A stretch of DNA of 64,000 bases. Origin: Gammaproteobacteria bacterium. Lineage in GTDB: Bacteria > Pseudomonadota > Gammaproteobacteria > Enterobacterales > Alteromonadaceae. Where the stretch lies: NCBI GenBank assembly GCA_018222405.1, contig JAAFAI010000007.1, positions 62,001 through 126,000 of the forward strand, written 5' to 3'. Position numbers and translations under genes: made by a program. Below, piece after piece: positions 9,385 to 18,987 of this stretch; the stretch's first letter is position 1, and every line of letters begins with the position of its first letter. The notes under the pieces are model-generated. The model worked only from the letters and a program-made list of their open reading frames with translations. It ran no database searches and was not told the DNA's origin.

Positions 9385-9529
9385 ATACACAAAACCTCGT
9401 AAAAATTTCGAGAGCGGGATTATCTCAGTTTCTCAGACCGCTATGCAAGTTTTGTTGCAGGGATTAGGGTGAAAGCGCCAAAAATGGAGCTTAGCCAAAG
9501 GATTAAGAACCAGATTGAGGGGAGAAAAG

Positions 9530-9571
9530 ACGAAAATTATTGCCTCAGACAGGGATTTCCAGCCTGAGGCA
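9530..9571 (-). terminator. Probable terminator of the pil operon
   Basis: TGCCTCAG (9541-9548) pairs with CTGAGGCA (9564-9571). On the minus strand the hairpin is followed by AATAATTTTC. It begins 8 bases after the pilQ stop codon. The U-tract is interrupted, so efficiency is uncertain. Confidence 0.68.
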
Positions 9572-9578
9572 TAAAAAA

Positions 9579-11354
9579 TTACAGTGCTTCGGTAACGATT
9601 TTAGGCGTTACGAAAATCAGTAGCTCACGTTTTTGATACACGGTTGAGCTGTTGCGGAACAGTGCACCAACCACCGGCAGATCGCCAAACAGTGGCACTT
9701 TACTCACATCGTTGCTGTTAACCTGCTGAAAGATACCGCCAAGGACAATGGTTTCACCATTTTCTACCAGTACCTGGGTTTTAATTTCCTGGGTATCGAT
9801 GGCCACTGCATCACCAGTAGCGGTTTGCACGGTTTCACCACGAGTATCCTGGGTAACAATCAAATCCAGAATGATACGGTTATCCGGGGTAATGTGTGGC
9901 GTTACCTTAAGACTTAACACGGCCTTTTTAAACTCTACCGAGGTAGCACCACTGGAAGTGGCCTGTGAGTAGGGTATTTCGGTACCTTGTTCAATGTAGG
10001 CTTCCTGCTGGTTAGCCACGGTAATACGCGGGCTGGCAATCACTTCACCTTTGTTTTCTGACTCCAGAGCCGATAATTCAAGGTCTAAAATGGTGCCATC
10101 AGCCAGACTCGCAATCTGAAAACCGATACTGCCTGCGGCACTGGCCACCGGCAGGTTAACGTTAAGGCGATCACCTAAAGCCGGAACGTTGCCGCCCGCT
10201 ATAGTTTCCGCTCCTGAGAGTGAGCCTGACACGCCGTTGTCGTCCTGGCGGTCAGAAAAACCCCAGCGCACACCCAACTGCTCGTCCACATTATCGCGCA
10301 CGGTTACCATGCGTGATTCGATTAACACCTGTTTCACCGGAATATCCAGTGATTCAATGACCCGGCGGGCTTCATCGATAGAGGCCTGCGTGTCACGAAC
10401 CAGAATAGTATTGGTACGGCTGTCTACCGTAACGGTGCCGCGGTCGGTCAGAATACCACCGGCACCCTCTTCGGCTTTCAGGATCTGCGATAATTCAGCC
10501 GCTTTCGCGTAGTTAACCGTAATGCTCGCGGACGCTAGCGGTGCCAGTTGCGCAACCTGCTGGTCTGACTGCAGTTTCTGGGTTTCACGCTGAGAAAGTT
10601 CTTCGCTGGGGGCGATCAGTAAAATATTGCCTTCCTGGCGTTTATCCAGCCCCTTAATTTTTAAAATCATATCCAGCGCCTGATCCCATGGCACACCGGA
10701 CAGGCTAATCGATACATTACCGGTAACGGTATCGGTGGTAACCAGGTTAAAGCCGTTCACTTTGGCAATAATCTGCAATACCTGACGAACCGGAACGTCC
10801 TGGAAGTCGAGGGAAATTGGCTCACCTTCATACTGACTCTTCTCCAGCTTGGCCATTTGCTCCTGGCTCATCGGGCTGATAGTCACTGTCAGAGTTTTTC
10901 CGTCCTGTTCAGTGTTGGTCATTACGTTACCGGCGTAATTAAACTCAATGCGTGAGGAGTCTTGCTCCTGAAAGGTCTCGATGGTGGTAACCTGCGTGCC
11001 AAACGCTGTTACGTCCAGTTCGATTAATTGATCTTCAGCGAGCTCGGTTGCTGGTAGTGTAAGTACTAACTTACCATTGGCTTCTATCACCTGAGGTTGC
11101 ACATCACGGTTATTCATGGTCAGCGTGGTAATCGCCAGACCATTAGCGCCACGGGTAAAGTCGATGTCTTTCAGGGTCGACTTAAAGACCTTCTCGGCCT
11201 CGGCATTCGGATTAATTAATTGCGGAGATTCCTGAGCTCTTAGCTCAGCGGCAACTACATTAAACAGTAAAAACGTGACCACGGCGCCAGCTACCCAGCA
11301 GCGGCGTTTGGTTTGCCGATTTAGTCTTTCGTTAAAGATATATCGCTTAGACAT
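9579..11354 (-). CDS. pilQ: Type IV pilus secretin PilQ
   Basis: This is the outer-membrane secretin through which the type IV pilus passes. The 591-residue protein has an N-terminal signal segment (about 20-41, 'GAVVTFLLFNVVAAELRAQ'), an AMIN-type region, an STN/N0 domain ('SLDFQDVPVRQVLQIIAKVNGFNLV'), an N1-type domain, and the C-terminal secretin domain with 'VLVENGETIVLGGIFQ' and 'VPLFGDLPVVGALFR'. It is shorter than many PilQ proteins because it carries only limited AMIN sequence. It is the last gene of pilMNOPQ, 15 bp after pilP. Confidence 0.95.
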   Translation of the reverse strand: MSKRYIFNERLNRQTKRRCWVAGAVVTFLLFNVVAAELRAQESPQLINPNAEAEKVFKSTLKDIDFTRGANGLAITTLTMNNRDVQPQVIEANGKLVLTLPATELAEDQLIELDVTAFGTQVTTIETFQEQDSSRIEFNYAGNVMTNTEQDGKTLTVTISPMSQEQMAKLEKSQYEGEPISLDFQDVPVRQVLQIIAKVNGFNLVTTDTVTGNVSISLSGVPWDQALDMILKIKGLDKRQEGNILLIAPSEELSQRETQKLQSDQQVAQLAPLASASITVNYAKAAELSQILKAEEGAGGILTDRGTVTVDSRTNTILVRDTQASIDEARRVIESLDIPVKQVLIESRMVTVRDNVDEQLGVRWGFSDRQDDNGVSGSLSGAETIAGGNVPALGDRLNVNLPVASAAGSIGFQIASLADGTILDLELSALESENKGEVIASPRITVANQQEAYIEQGTEIPYSQATSSGATSVEFKKAVLSLKVTPHITPDNRIILDLIVTQDTRGETVQTATGDAVAIDTQEIKTQVLVENGETIVLGGIFQQVNSNDVSKVPLFGDLPVVGALFRNSSTVYQKRELLIFVTPKIVTEAL

Positions 11355-11369
11355 CTAATAATCTCCTGC

Positions 11370-11894
11370 TCACGACTTCATCGTTAGCGTAGTTTCTTTC
11401 TTCTGCCAGCAGCCAGTGCCGTCAGGAACAAGCTCTTCAATAATCACTTTGTCGTTGCCAATACTGATGATTTGTCCGAAGAACAAACCCAGTCGGCTGC
11501 CTTTTTTAGCCTGGTAAAGCCCGCCATCATTTGTTTTGAATAACACCCAGGTGTCACCGTTTGAGCGGAAACTACCGGTGAGTGACAATGCATCGATGCC
11601 GTAGGCTTCCAGAGGCTCACGGGTACGGTTGGCATCAGGCTGTAAACAATTCGCCTTTACCTGAGCAACCACAGGCGCCCGGCTGGCTTTCGGGCGGACA
11701 AACGGACTACGAAACCCCTGTGCGTCATAGACGAACACCGGTTTTTGTTCAAATTCCGGATATGGTTCGATACTGGGTTTGGTGTTTTGTCGGACTTCGT
11801 TGGTGTAAGCCACCAGATCGTCAATATGCGGCGCGCAACCTGTCGAGGTCAAGGCTACCACTGCGATCCCCAGGAGGCGAGTAAATTGCGACAT
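11370..11894 (-). CDS. pilP: Type IV pilus inner-membrane lipoprotein PilP
   Basis: The 174-residue lipoprotein links the PilMNO complex to the secretin. A lipobox ('LTSTGC') places the acylated Cys at residue 20, and the C-terminal half ('SLTGSF...WVLFKTNDGGLYQAKKGSRLG...QIISI') is the beta-rich domain that contacts PilQ. Its ATG overlaps the pilO stop codon by one base, consistent with translational coupling inside pilMNOPQ. Confidence 0.93.
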   Translation of the reverse strand: MSQFTRLLGIAVVALTSTGCAPHIDDLVAYTNEVRQNTKPSIEPYPEFEQKPVFVYDAQGFRSPFVRPKASRAPVVAQVKANCLQPDANRTREPLEAYGIDALSLTGSFRSNGDTWVLFKTNDGGLYQAKKGSRLGLFFGQIISIGNDKVIIEELVPDGTGCWQKKETTLTMKS

Positions 11895-12502
11895 TACTTA
11901 CTCTCCTTGTTCTCTGTGTTGGCGGCGCGGTAAGTTTTGGCCAGCAGACTTAGGCGTAAACCGCCCTGGTCAGTGTGCACTTCAAAATCGTGCATGGTCA
12001 CTATTCGCGGTAAGTCGGCCACCTTGGACACGAATTCACCAAAATTGTGATAGCCACCGGATACCTCGATGCGAATAGGTAGTTCAGTGTAAAATTCCTT
12101 AGGAATTTCTTTTTCCCAGTTTAACAGCCGGAAAGTAAGACCTGCGCTGGTTCCTACATAGGTGATGTCATCCAGCAGTCCTGGCGTTTCGTTGCGGGTG
12201 GGCAGCGATTTTAACATCGAGGAAAAATCTTCTTCGATTTGCGCCAGCTGTTCTTTGTACGCCGAAAGGTTAGCCGCCAGGCGGTATTTTGCCTGAAACT
12301 GCATTTTTAACTCGGCTTCCTTGGCTTCAGCCTGATCCAGCAGCGGTAGCTTGGGACTAACAATTCCGAAATAGCTGATACCAGACACCACAATAACAAT
12401 GAACAAGGCAACAACGGTTTTTACCTCAAACGGCCAGATGGCAATTTGTTCAAAATCGAGGTCGTTAATCTCTTTTAATTTGGCAAAGTCAAACTTCTTC
12501 AT
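11894..12502 (-). CDS. pilO: Type IV pilus assembly protein PilO
   Basis: This is a bitopic inner-membrane protein of 202 residues with one transmembrane helix at about 28-50, a coiled-coil segment (about 58-100) and a C-terminal ferredoxin-like domain. PilO pairs with PilN to form the alignment complex between the pilus motor and PilQ. The start overlaps the end of pilN by 4 bases. Confidence 0.93.
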   Translation of the reverse strand: MKKFDFAKLKEINDLDFEQIAIWPFEVKTVVALFIVIVVSGISYFGIVSPKLPLLDQAEAKEAELKMQFQAKYRLAANLSAYKEQLAQIEEDFSSMLKSLPTRNETPGLLDDITYVGTSAGLTFRLLNWEKEIPKEFYTELPIRIEVSGGYHNFGEFVSKVADLPRIVTMHDFEVHTDQGGLRLSLLAKTYRAANTENKESK

Positions 12503-13080
12503 TTGCCACCTCTTTGTTGCTGTTCTTTTTCCATGGCAACCTGTTCGGTAATCGAAAAGGTCAGGGTAAATTCGCTAACTGAATCGGTAGCACTGGTGTT
12601 TGCCACGATAGAAGACAGCTCGCCGGAAGTGAACACTTTTGATGTTTCCAGTTGGCGCATAAATTCTGCCAGGCGATTGTTAGACTCACTGGTGCCTCGT
12701 ACCTGCATGCTGGAGCCGGTGCGTTGGAGCGAATTAAAGCTGACTCCCTGTGGCACTATACGGGCAAGTTCATCGAGCACCTGAGGGGCCAGATTACGGC
12801 TGCTTTGCAGTTGTTCAATCAGAGCCATGCGTTGCTCGATGGCCGATTTACTTTCTTTAATCCGTTTGATTTCCGCAATCTGACTTTCCAGAGCGGTAAT
12901 CTGGGTCTGCAGATACTGGTTGCGTGAGTTTTGATTGCTGATCTGGGTATCGATAATCTGGCCAATTAACCAGAAAAGCAAACCCGTCATAATGGCCACA
13001 AACGCCAGCACAACAATGTACTGTTGTTTCTGCTGCTGACGGCGTTGTTCACGCCAGGGCAGAAGGTTTACATGTGCCAT
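12499..13080 (-). CDS. pilN: Type IV pilus assembly protein PilN
   Basis: The 193-residue protein begins with the PilN cytoplasmic motif 'VNLLPWREQRR' (residues 4-14), which binds PilM. It then has a transmembrane helix (about 22-45), a coiled coil and a periplasmic domain. It overlaps the end of pilM by 13 bases. Confidence 0.94.
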   Translation of the reverse strand: MAHVNLLPWREQRRQQQKQQYIVVLAFVAIMTGLLFWLIGQIIDTQISNQNSRNQYLQTQITALESQIAEIKRIKESKSAIEQRMALIEQLQSSRNLAPQVLDELARIVPQGVSFNSLQRTGSSMQVRGTSESNNRLAEFMRQLETSKVFTSGELSSIVANTSATDSVSEFTLTFSITEQVAMEKEQQQRGGK

Positions 13081-14138
13081 CTTGACATCCCCCGACTGGC
13101 CAGGCCTGCAGCAATGGCCAGTAATGGCGCAATCTGCTCGACCTGCTCAGTATTTAGCTTGTCGCTGATTTTGACATTGGCAAATGGATTAAAGACTTCC
13201 ACCTCAATGCCGAGATCCTGTTGTAAGGTATCTACCAGTGCCGGAATGACTGCGCCAGCACCTACCAGGACGATTTTTTCCGGCCGGTTTGCCTGCATCG
13301 TGGTCATGTACATTTGTAAGGCACGATTAATCTGCTGCTGCAGGTTTGCCGCAAAAATAGGCAGGGTGTCGCTGATCCAGTTGCTTGGCAGCGTGTTGTT
13401 AATTAACTGTTCTTCGGTGTCTTTACGGTCAAGCATATGTACCAGAGACAAATCCTGCAGCAGCGAATCAACGCCGAAGGTGTGCTCTTTGGTATAAATA
13501 GTGCTGCCATCCTCCCAAACACAAACTTGCAGCAGGGATGCGCCAATATTAATGCAGCATATTCGCTGGGCTTCTTCGCCATGGGGATAAAAGTAATCAA
13601 TCGCATTACCCATAGCGTAGGTTTCCACGTCTACCACTTTCGGCTCGAAGCTTTGTTCACGTACCAGCGTGGAGCGGCTGTCCACTACGTCGCGGTGGGC
13701 GGCGGTGAGTAACACGTTCACTTTGCCAGAATGGGTTTCACTCATACCCACTTCCTCGAAGTCCAGATAAACTTCTTCCAGCGGGTAGGGAATCAGGCTG
13801 TCAGCCTCTACTTCGATCTGACCTTCCAGCTCGTAGTCGGTCTGATCCGGCTCCATATGAACAATTTTACTGATCACGGAGGTGCCGGCTACGGCAATGG
13901 CTGCTGGCTTTATTTTATTCTTAAGTGCCAGACGAACTTTACGCAGTGCTACGCTCACGGCGTCGAAGTCGGTGATCTCTCGCTCTCTGAATGCATCTTT
14001 AATAATCGGCTCGCAGGCAAACGCGGTCAGCGTGTAGTCGCCTTCAGCGCCTTCCAGCACAACTGCCTTGATGCAACGGGTGCCAATGTCGAGTCCGACA
14101 ATGGGGGGTTGCTTTTTCTTGAACAGCGATTTTAGCAT
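13068..14138 (-). CDS. pilM: Type IV pilus assembly ATPase-like protein PilM
   Basis: This actin-like cytoplasmic protein docks onto the PilN N-terminus. It has 356 residues with FtsA/actin-fold motifs: 'VGLDIGTRCIKAVVL' at the N-terminus for phosphate binding, and 'CINIGASLLQVCV' and 'VLVGAGAVIP' further in. It is the first gene of pilMNOPQ and is divergent from mrcA across 139 bp, the arrangement conserved in gammaproteobacteria. Confidence 0.95.
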   Translation of the reverse strand: MLKSLFKKKQPPIVGLDIGTRCIKAVVLEGAEGDYTLTAFACEPIIKDAFREREITDFDAVSVALRKVRLALKNKIKPAAIAVAGTSVISKIVHMEPDQTDYELEGQIEVEADSLIPYPLEEVYLDFEEVGMSETHSGKVNVLLTAAHRDVVDSRSTLVREQSFEPKVVDVETYAMGNAIDYFYPHGEEAQRICCINIGASLLQVCVWEDGSTIYTKEHTFGVDSLLQDLSLVHMLDRKDTEEQLINNTLPSNWISDTLPIFAANLQQQINRALQMYMTTMQANRPEKIVLVGAGAVIPALVDTLQQDLGIEVEVFNPFANVKISDKLNTEQVEQIAPLLAIAAGLASRGMSRWHM

Positions 14139-14277
14139 ATCAACTGAGTCTCATTTACTTGCGATCAATTTCTAACATAAGATGTTACTTAAAATTTTTC
14201 TATTTAATGGTTCTAATAAATACACTTAGGTATAAAATATAAGTCATTTTGGCAAAAAAGCCCTGTTTATTCTTATT

Positions 14278-16929
14278 GTGAAGTATATCAAAACCTTCTT
14301 ATTACTCGGATTTGTCGGTGCACTGCTCGGCGGTATTGCACTCACGGGTATTTATTTTTATATCAAGCCGGACCTGCCCAGCGTTGCAATCCTCAAGGAT
14401 GTGCGGCTGCAAACGCCTATGCGTATCTATACTCATGACGGCAAACTCATCTCCCAGTATGGTGTAAAACGCCGCATACCGGTTACCCTGGACCAGGCGC
14501 CGGAGCTGCTGCAAAAAGCGATTCTGGCCACCGAGGACAATCGTTTTTACGAACACTTTGGTATTGATCCTATCGGCATCACCCGGGCTTTCATTAACCT
14601 TGTATTGACCGGTGAGAAAAGTCAGGGCGCGAGTACTCTCACACAGCAGCTGGCCCGGGGGTTCTTTTTAACCCGGGAGAAAACCTATATTCGCAAAATT
14701 AAAGAAGTCTTTATTGCTCTGCACATGGAAACAGAGCTCAGCAAAGACGAAATTTTCGAATTGTATTTAAACAAGGTTGAGTTGGGTCATCGGTCTTTTG
14801 GTTTTGGTGCTGCTGCTCAGGTGTATTACGGTAAGCGGCTCGACGAGCTAACGCTGGCGCAAATTGCCACGCTGGCCGGACTGCCCCAGGCGCCATCGGT
14901 ATTAAACCCGGTCAGCCGCCCACAACGGTCTGTGGAGCGTCGTCGCATCGTGTTGCTGCGTATGCTGGATGAAGGGTATATCACCCGTCAGCAATTTGAG
15001 GAAGCGGCCAGTGCGCCGGTGACAGCTGAGAAACACGGTGCCGAAATAGAACTGGACGCGCCTTATCTGGCCGACCTGATTTACTCAGAAATGGTGACGC
15101 TGTACGGTAAGGAAGAAGCAGAAACCGGCGGTTATCAGGTTTACGCGACGGTCTCGTCTGAATTACAGCAAGCCGCGCAAAATGCGGTGAAACAGAATCT
15201 TCACGATTATGATGAACGCCACGGTTATCGCGGCGCTGTGGCACGTTTATGGCCACAGGAGCAGAACAACGCAGAGCCAAATCCCGAGGAAACATCAACG
15301 GAATGTAATAGTGAGCCACTCTACCCCGACTGGCCCTGTGAAGTGACCGAAGAAGCTATTATCAGCCAACTGGATAACGCAGGAGCTTTTGGCTTTGTCT
15401 TTCCGGTGGCTGTTATCAGTGTTGATGAACAATCTTTTACCACCCGTGACGTAACCGGCATCGAGCGGGTAATTGAGTGGGAAGGTATGGACTGGGCGCG
15501 GCCGTTTCTAAGTGATAGCCGACAAGGACAGCCGCCCTCGCAGGCCTCTGATATTGTTAGTACGGGCGACATTGTCTACATCAGGGAACAGGATAATCAG
15601 TGGCGTCTGGCACAGTTGCCACAGGTTAGTGGCGCCTTTGTGGCAATAGACCCCCATGACGGCGCGGTGCAGGCCATTGTAGGTGGCTACAGTTTCTACC
15701 AAAGCCAGTTTAACCGCGCTACACAGGCTAAGCGTCAGGTGGGTTCAAACATTAAGCCGTTCGTTTATTCTGCGGCGCTCGACAACGGTTACACTGTGGC
15801 CAGTATTATAAATGATGCGCCTATCAACGAATGGGATGAAGCAACGGGTGTGGCCTGGCGTCCGCAAAACTCACCGGCTGAATATGACGGCCCTATTCGA
15901 ATGCGGGTGGCACTGGGTAAATCGAAAAACGTGGTATCAGTGCGCTTACTGCGTGGCGTAGGGCTGGATAACACTATTGAGCACCTCACCCGGTTTGGTC
16001 TCGATAAGGCCGATATTCACCGCGATGAGACCGTGTCGTTGGGTTCGAGCTCTCATACGCCGCTGGAAGTAGTGCGCGGCATGGCCACTATTGCCAACGG
16101 CGGCTTTCTGATTGAACCTTATTTTATCGACCGGGTACTCAATGACACGGGTGAGGTGTTATGGCAAACCAATCCGGTTGTTGCCTGCAACGACTGTGAT
16201 GAGGCTAACACTGCACAGCCGCAACCAGTCAGCGAGGAGGCGGATATCGAAGCTCTGCTGGCAGCAGAGTTAAACCAGTCGCTTCCGGTGCAGACCGATA
16301 GCGATAAAATGTTGGCAGCGCCCCGGGTAATTACGCCACAAAACGCCTTTTTGGTTGCTGATATGATGCGCACTGCGGTACGAGCTAATGGTAGCTGGAA
16401 TAAAAAAACCTACTGGCAGGGTACTGGCTGGCGGGCGAGAAACATACTGCAGCGCACCGACCTGGCCGGTAAAACCGGTACTACCAATGACTCCCGGGAT
16501 GCCTGGTTTAGTGGCTTCAGTCGTAACCTGGTAGCTACTGCCTGGGTTGGTTTTGATGATATGTCCAGACAGCTGGGCCGCGCGGCTTACAACAATCCAC
16601 TGGCTAAGCGCGATCCGGATCGGTTTGGCTGGATGGGTAACGCCATGGTGGGCACCGAAAGTGGTGCCATGGCTGCACAGCCAGCCTGGATTCGCTTTAT
16701 GCAGGTGGCGCTTGAGGACGAGCCGGAAGAAGCTATGTCAGTACCAGATGATATTGTGCGGGTACGGATTGATCGTACCAGTGGGAAGTTGACCCGGCGG
16801 ACAGACCATACCACACTATTCGAGTATTTCCTGAGGGGCACTGAGCCGAGCGTGTATGTCTTAGATGATGAAGTCATGGACCCGGCTGAGCAGGAAGACT
16901 CAACGCCTGACGTAGAGGAAATCTTCTAA
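14278..16929 (+). CDS. mrcA: Bifunctional penicillin-binding protein 1A
   Basis: This class A PBP polymerises and cross-links peptidoglycan. The 883-residue protein has an N-terminal transmembrane anchor (about 5-28) and a GT51 glycosyltransferase domain with 'ATEDNRFYEHFGID' (catalytic Glu near residue 86) and 'GASTLTQQLAR'. An OB-like insert region is followed by the transpeptidase domain with the active Ser in 'GSNIKP' near 490, an SxN motif ('SKN') near 546, and 'KTGTT' near 732. The start is a GTG; no better start or strong ribosome-binding site is visible. Confidence 0.96.
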   Translation: MKYIKTFLLLGFVGALLGGIALTGIYFYIKPDLPSVAILKDVRLQTPMRIYTHDGKLISQYGVKRRIPVTLDQAPELLQKAILATEDNRFYEHFGIDPIGITRAFINLVLTGEKSQGASTLTQQLARGFFLTREKTYIRKIKEVFIALHMETELSKDEIFELYLNKVELGHRSFGFGAAAQVYYGKRLDELTLAQIATLAGLPQAPSVLNPVSRPQRSVERRRIVLLRMLDEGYITRQQFEEAASAPVTAEKHGAEIELDAPYLADLIYSEMVTLYGKEEAETGGYQVYATVSSELQQAAQNAVKQNLHDYDERHGYRGAVARLWPQEQNNAEPNPEETSTECNSEPLYPDWPCEVTEEAIISQLDNAGAFGFVFPVAVISVDEQSFTTRDVTGIERVIEWEGMDWARPFLSDSRQGQPPSQASDIVSTGDIVYIREQDNQWRLAQLPQVSGAFVAIDPHDGAVQAIVGGYSFYQSQFNRATQAKRQVGSNIKPFVYSAALDNGYTVASIINDAPINEWDEATGVAWRPQNSPAEYDGPIRMRVALGKSKNVVSVRLLRGVGLDNTIEHLTRFGLDKADIHRDETVSLGSSSHTPLEVVRGMATIANGGFLIEPYFIDRVLNDTGEVLWQTNPVVACNDCDEANTAQPQPVSEEADIEALLAAELNQSLPVQTDSDKMLAAPRVITPQNAFLVADMMRTAVRANGSWNKKTYWQGTGWRARNILQRTDLAGKTGTTNDSRDAWFSGFSRNLVATAWVGFDDMSRQLGRAAYNNPLAKRDPDRFGWMGNAMVGTESGAMAAQPAWIRFMQVALEDEPEEAMSVPDDIVRVRIDRTSGKLTRRTDHTTLFEYFLRGTEPSVYVLDDEVMDPAEQEDSTPDVEEIF

Positions 16930-16968
16930 CGTCTATACTGAAAACAAAATTAAAACTGGTTAATAACA

Positions 16969-18660
16969 ATGTCTGATGACGATAAGCGATATTTGTATAT
17001 ACCGCATGCTGGCCCGTCTTTGCTGGAAACCCCCTTACTCAATAAAGGCAGTGCGTTTAGCGCTAAAGAAAGGGCGCGTTTTAATCTTACTGGTCTGTTA
17101 CCCCCGCGCTACGAAACTATTGAGGAGCAGGTGGAGCGGGCTTACCTGCAATATAACTCCTTCGATGAGCCCCTGAATAAGCATATTTATTTACGCGCCA
17201 TTCAGGATAACAACGAAACCCTGTTTTACCGCCTGATCCAATCGCACATTGAAGAAATGATGCCGATTATTTACACCCCCACAGTGGGCGATGCCTGTGA
17301 GCAATTTTCCGATATCTATCGGAGTTCACGTGGCCTGTTCATCTCCTGGGAAGAGCGCGATCAGATTGATGACATTGTCCGCAATGCAACTAAACGTAAG
17401 GTCAAAGTCATTGTGGTAACCGATGGAGAGCGCATCCTCGGCCTTGGCGATCAGGGTATTGGAGGTATGGGTATCCCTATCGGTAAGCTTTCTCTGTATA
17501 CCGCTTGCGGTGGTATTTCACCTGCTTACACCTTGCCGGTGATGCTCGATGTGGGAACCAACAACGAAAAACTGCTCAATGACCCAATGTATATGGGCGC
17601 GCGTCACCCGCGCATCAGTCAGTCAGAATACGATGAATTCCTCGATTTGTTTATCAAAGCGGTGAACCGTCGTTGGCCAGAAGCGTTGATTCAGTTTGAA
17701 GACTTCGCACAGCCTAACGCAATGCCACTGTTAAATCGTTATCGCAATGAAGTGTGCTGCTTTAATGATGATATTCAGGGCACTGCGGCTGTGACCTTAG
17801 GGACCATTCTGGCGGCATGTCGCATGAAGCAGGCCAAACTCTCGGAGCTGAAAGTGGTGTTTGTGGGCGCAGGCTCAGCCGGTTGCGGTATTGCCGAAAT
17901 GCTGATCCAGCAAATGTGTTCTGAAGGCCTCAGCGATGCAGAGGCGCGTAAGCAAATATTTATGGTCGACCGTTACGGACTGGTCATGGAAGGGCAAGAA
18001 GGCCTGCGGGACTTCCAGCAACGCCTGCAACATACCCAGCAAGAAATTGCCGAATGGTCGTTCAGTGGTGAATATCCGGTATTGCTGGATGTGGTTAACT
18101 GCGCTCAGCCCGATGTACTGATTGGTGTGTCCGGTCAGCCCGGCTTATTTACCGAGCATGTAGTACGCGCCATGAAACGGCATACAGAACTGCCTATCAT
18201 TTTCCCATTGAGTAATCCGTCTCGCCAGGTGGAAGCCCGTCCGGAACAGGTGATTGAATGGACCGAAGGTGAAGTGGTGATTGCTACCGGTAGCCCCTTT
18301 AAGCCTGTGGAATACGAAGGCAATGTTTACCCGGTTGCCCAGTGTAATAACAGCTATATCTTCCCGGGGATTGGCCTGGGCGTGATTGCCTCCAAAGCGC
18401 GCTTGATCAGTGACGAAATGCTGATGGCTGCCAGTAACGCGCTGGCCAATGCTTCACCGCTGGCCAATACTGGTGAGGGTGAATTGTTACCACCACTGCG
18501 TAAGATCTCGGCCCTGAGTCGCCAGATTGCCTTTGATGTTGCCAAGGTGGCAATGCAGCAAGGCCTGGCACTGGAGCAAACTGACGACAACCTGCTAGCC
18601 AGCATTGAGAAAAACTACTGGCGCGCAGAATACCGCCCCTACAAGCGGGTCAGTATCTGA
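16969..18660 (+). CDS. maeA: NAD-dependent malic enzyme
   Basis: It oxidatively decarboxylates malate to pyruvate. The 563-residue protein matches the long bacterial MaeA/SfcA type (E. coli 565). Visible motifs are '[19 protein letters not shown]', '[25 protein letters not shown]' (substrate and metal site), '[11 protein letters not shown]' and the dinucleotide fold '[16 protein letters not shown]'. It is separated by 39 bp from mrcA. A strong hairpin without a U-tract follows the stop, and a candidate small RNA lies beyond. Confidence 0.97.
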   Translation: MSDDDKRYLYIPHAGPSLLETPLLNKGSAFSAKERARFNLTGLLPPRYETIEEQVERAYLQYNSFDEPLNKHIYLRAIQDNNETLFYRLIQSHIEEMMPIIYTPTVGDACEQFSDIYRSSRGLFISWEERDQIDDIVRNATKRKVKVIVVTDGERILGLGDQGIGGMGIPIGKLSLYTACGGISPAYTLPVMLDVGTNNEKLLNDPMYMGARHPRISQSEYDEFLDLFIKAVNRRWPEALIQFEDFAQPNAMPLLNRYRNEVCCFNDDIQGTAAVTLGTILAACRMKQAKLSELKVVFVGAGSAGCGIAEMLIQQMCSEGLSDAEARKQIFMVDRYGLVMEGQEGLRDFQQRLQHTQQEIAEWSFSGEYPVLLDVVNCAQPDVLIGVSGQPGLFTEHVVRAMKRHTELPIIFPLSNPSRQVEARPEQVIEWTEGEVVIATGSPFKPVEYEGNVYPVAQCNNSYIFPGIGLGVIASKARLISDEMLMAASNALANASPLANTGEGELLPPLRKISALSRQIAFDVAKVAMQQGLALEQTDDNLLASIEKNYWRAEYRPYKRVSI

Positions 18661-18671
18661 TTCTGGCCCGA

Positions 18672-18701
18672 TTACCGGCTGCGCAGCTGCGCAGTCGGTA
18701 A
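18672..18701. repeat. Strong hairpin immediately after maeA
   Basis: Two 14-base arms (18672-18685 and 18688-18701) pair at 13 positions with one G-U and a 2-base loop. No T-tract follows on either strand, so it is not a standard intrinsic terminator. It may protect the maeA 3' end. Confidence 0.6.
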
Positions 18702-18797
18702 AAACTGTTATCGTTTTGCAACATTTACCCGCCCTGTATCCGCCTGTTTTTCCGCTGTATTTAATTAACTATATGTAAAATATAGATAAAGTCTTTT

Positions 18798-18813
18798 TGG
18801 CACGGCTCTTGAT
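18798..18813 (+). promoter_or_regulatory. Candidate sigma-54-like (or extended sigma-70) promoter
   Basis: TGGCACG at 18798-18804, four bases, then TTGAT at 18809-18813 matches the -24/-12 layout TGGCACG-N4-TTGCW except that the -12 GC reads GA. An alternative sigma-70 -10 box TATACT lies at 18814-18819 with a poor -35. Either would start a transcript near 18823. Confidence 0.35.
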
Positions 18814-18822
18814 TATACTAAA

Positions 18823-18964
18823 GTGTAATGTATTTGCTTCACTAGGGCATGCATTGCACATTGCTTTTCAGATGTGTCACAACGGCGTCATTCCGGATGG
18901 ATGAAGCGCTTGTTGTTCCCTTCTTTTGATCCTCAGGGGGCGATGGAGTGCCCCCTCTTTTTTT
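18823..18964 (+). ncRNA. Candidate small RNA with intrinsic terminator
   Basis: Between a promoter-like element and a clear intrinsic terminator lies a stretch of about 140 bases with no ORF. The terminator is GGGGGC (18936-18941), an 8-base loop, GCCCCC (18950-18955), then TCTTTTTTT. A GGATGGATG stretch at about 18895-18903 has CsrA-type GGA triplets. The terminator is 275 bases after maeA, so it could also end a long maeA transcript. No known sRNA family is recognised. Confidence 0.4.
18935..18964 (+). terminator. Rho-independent terminator (candidate sRNA or maeA)
   Basis: A six-pair G-C stem (18936-18941 with 18950-18955) plus a flanking A-T pair, followed by seven T residues after a single C. 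Orientation is plus only; the minus strand would have no U-tract downstream of the stem. Confidence 0.85.
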
Positions 18965-18987
18965 GTAAACTTCTATGTGGATTGGGT

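Noticed and set aside
18672..18701. Hairpin after maeA as an intrinsic terminator
   Set aside because: The stem is strong but no T-tract follows on either strand; kept only as a hairpin.
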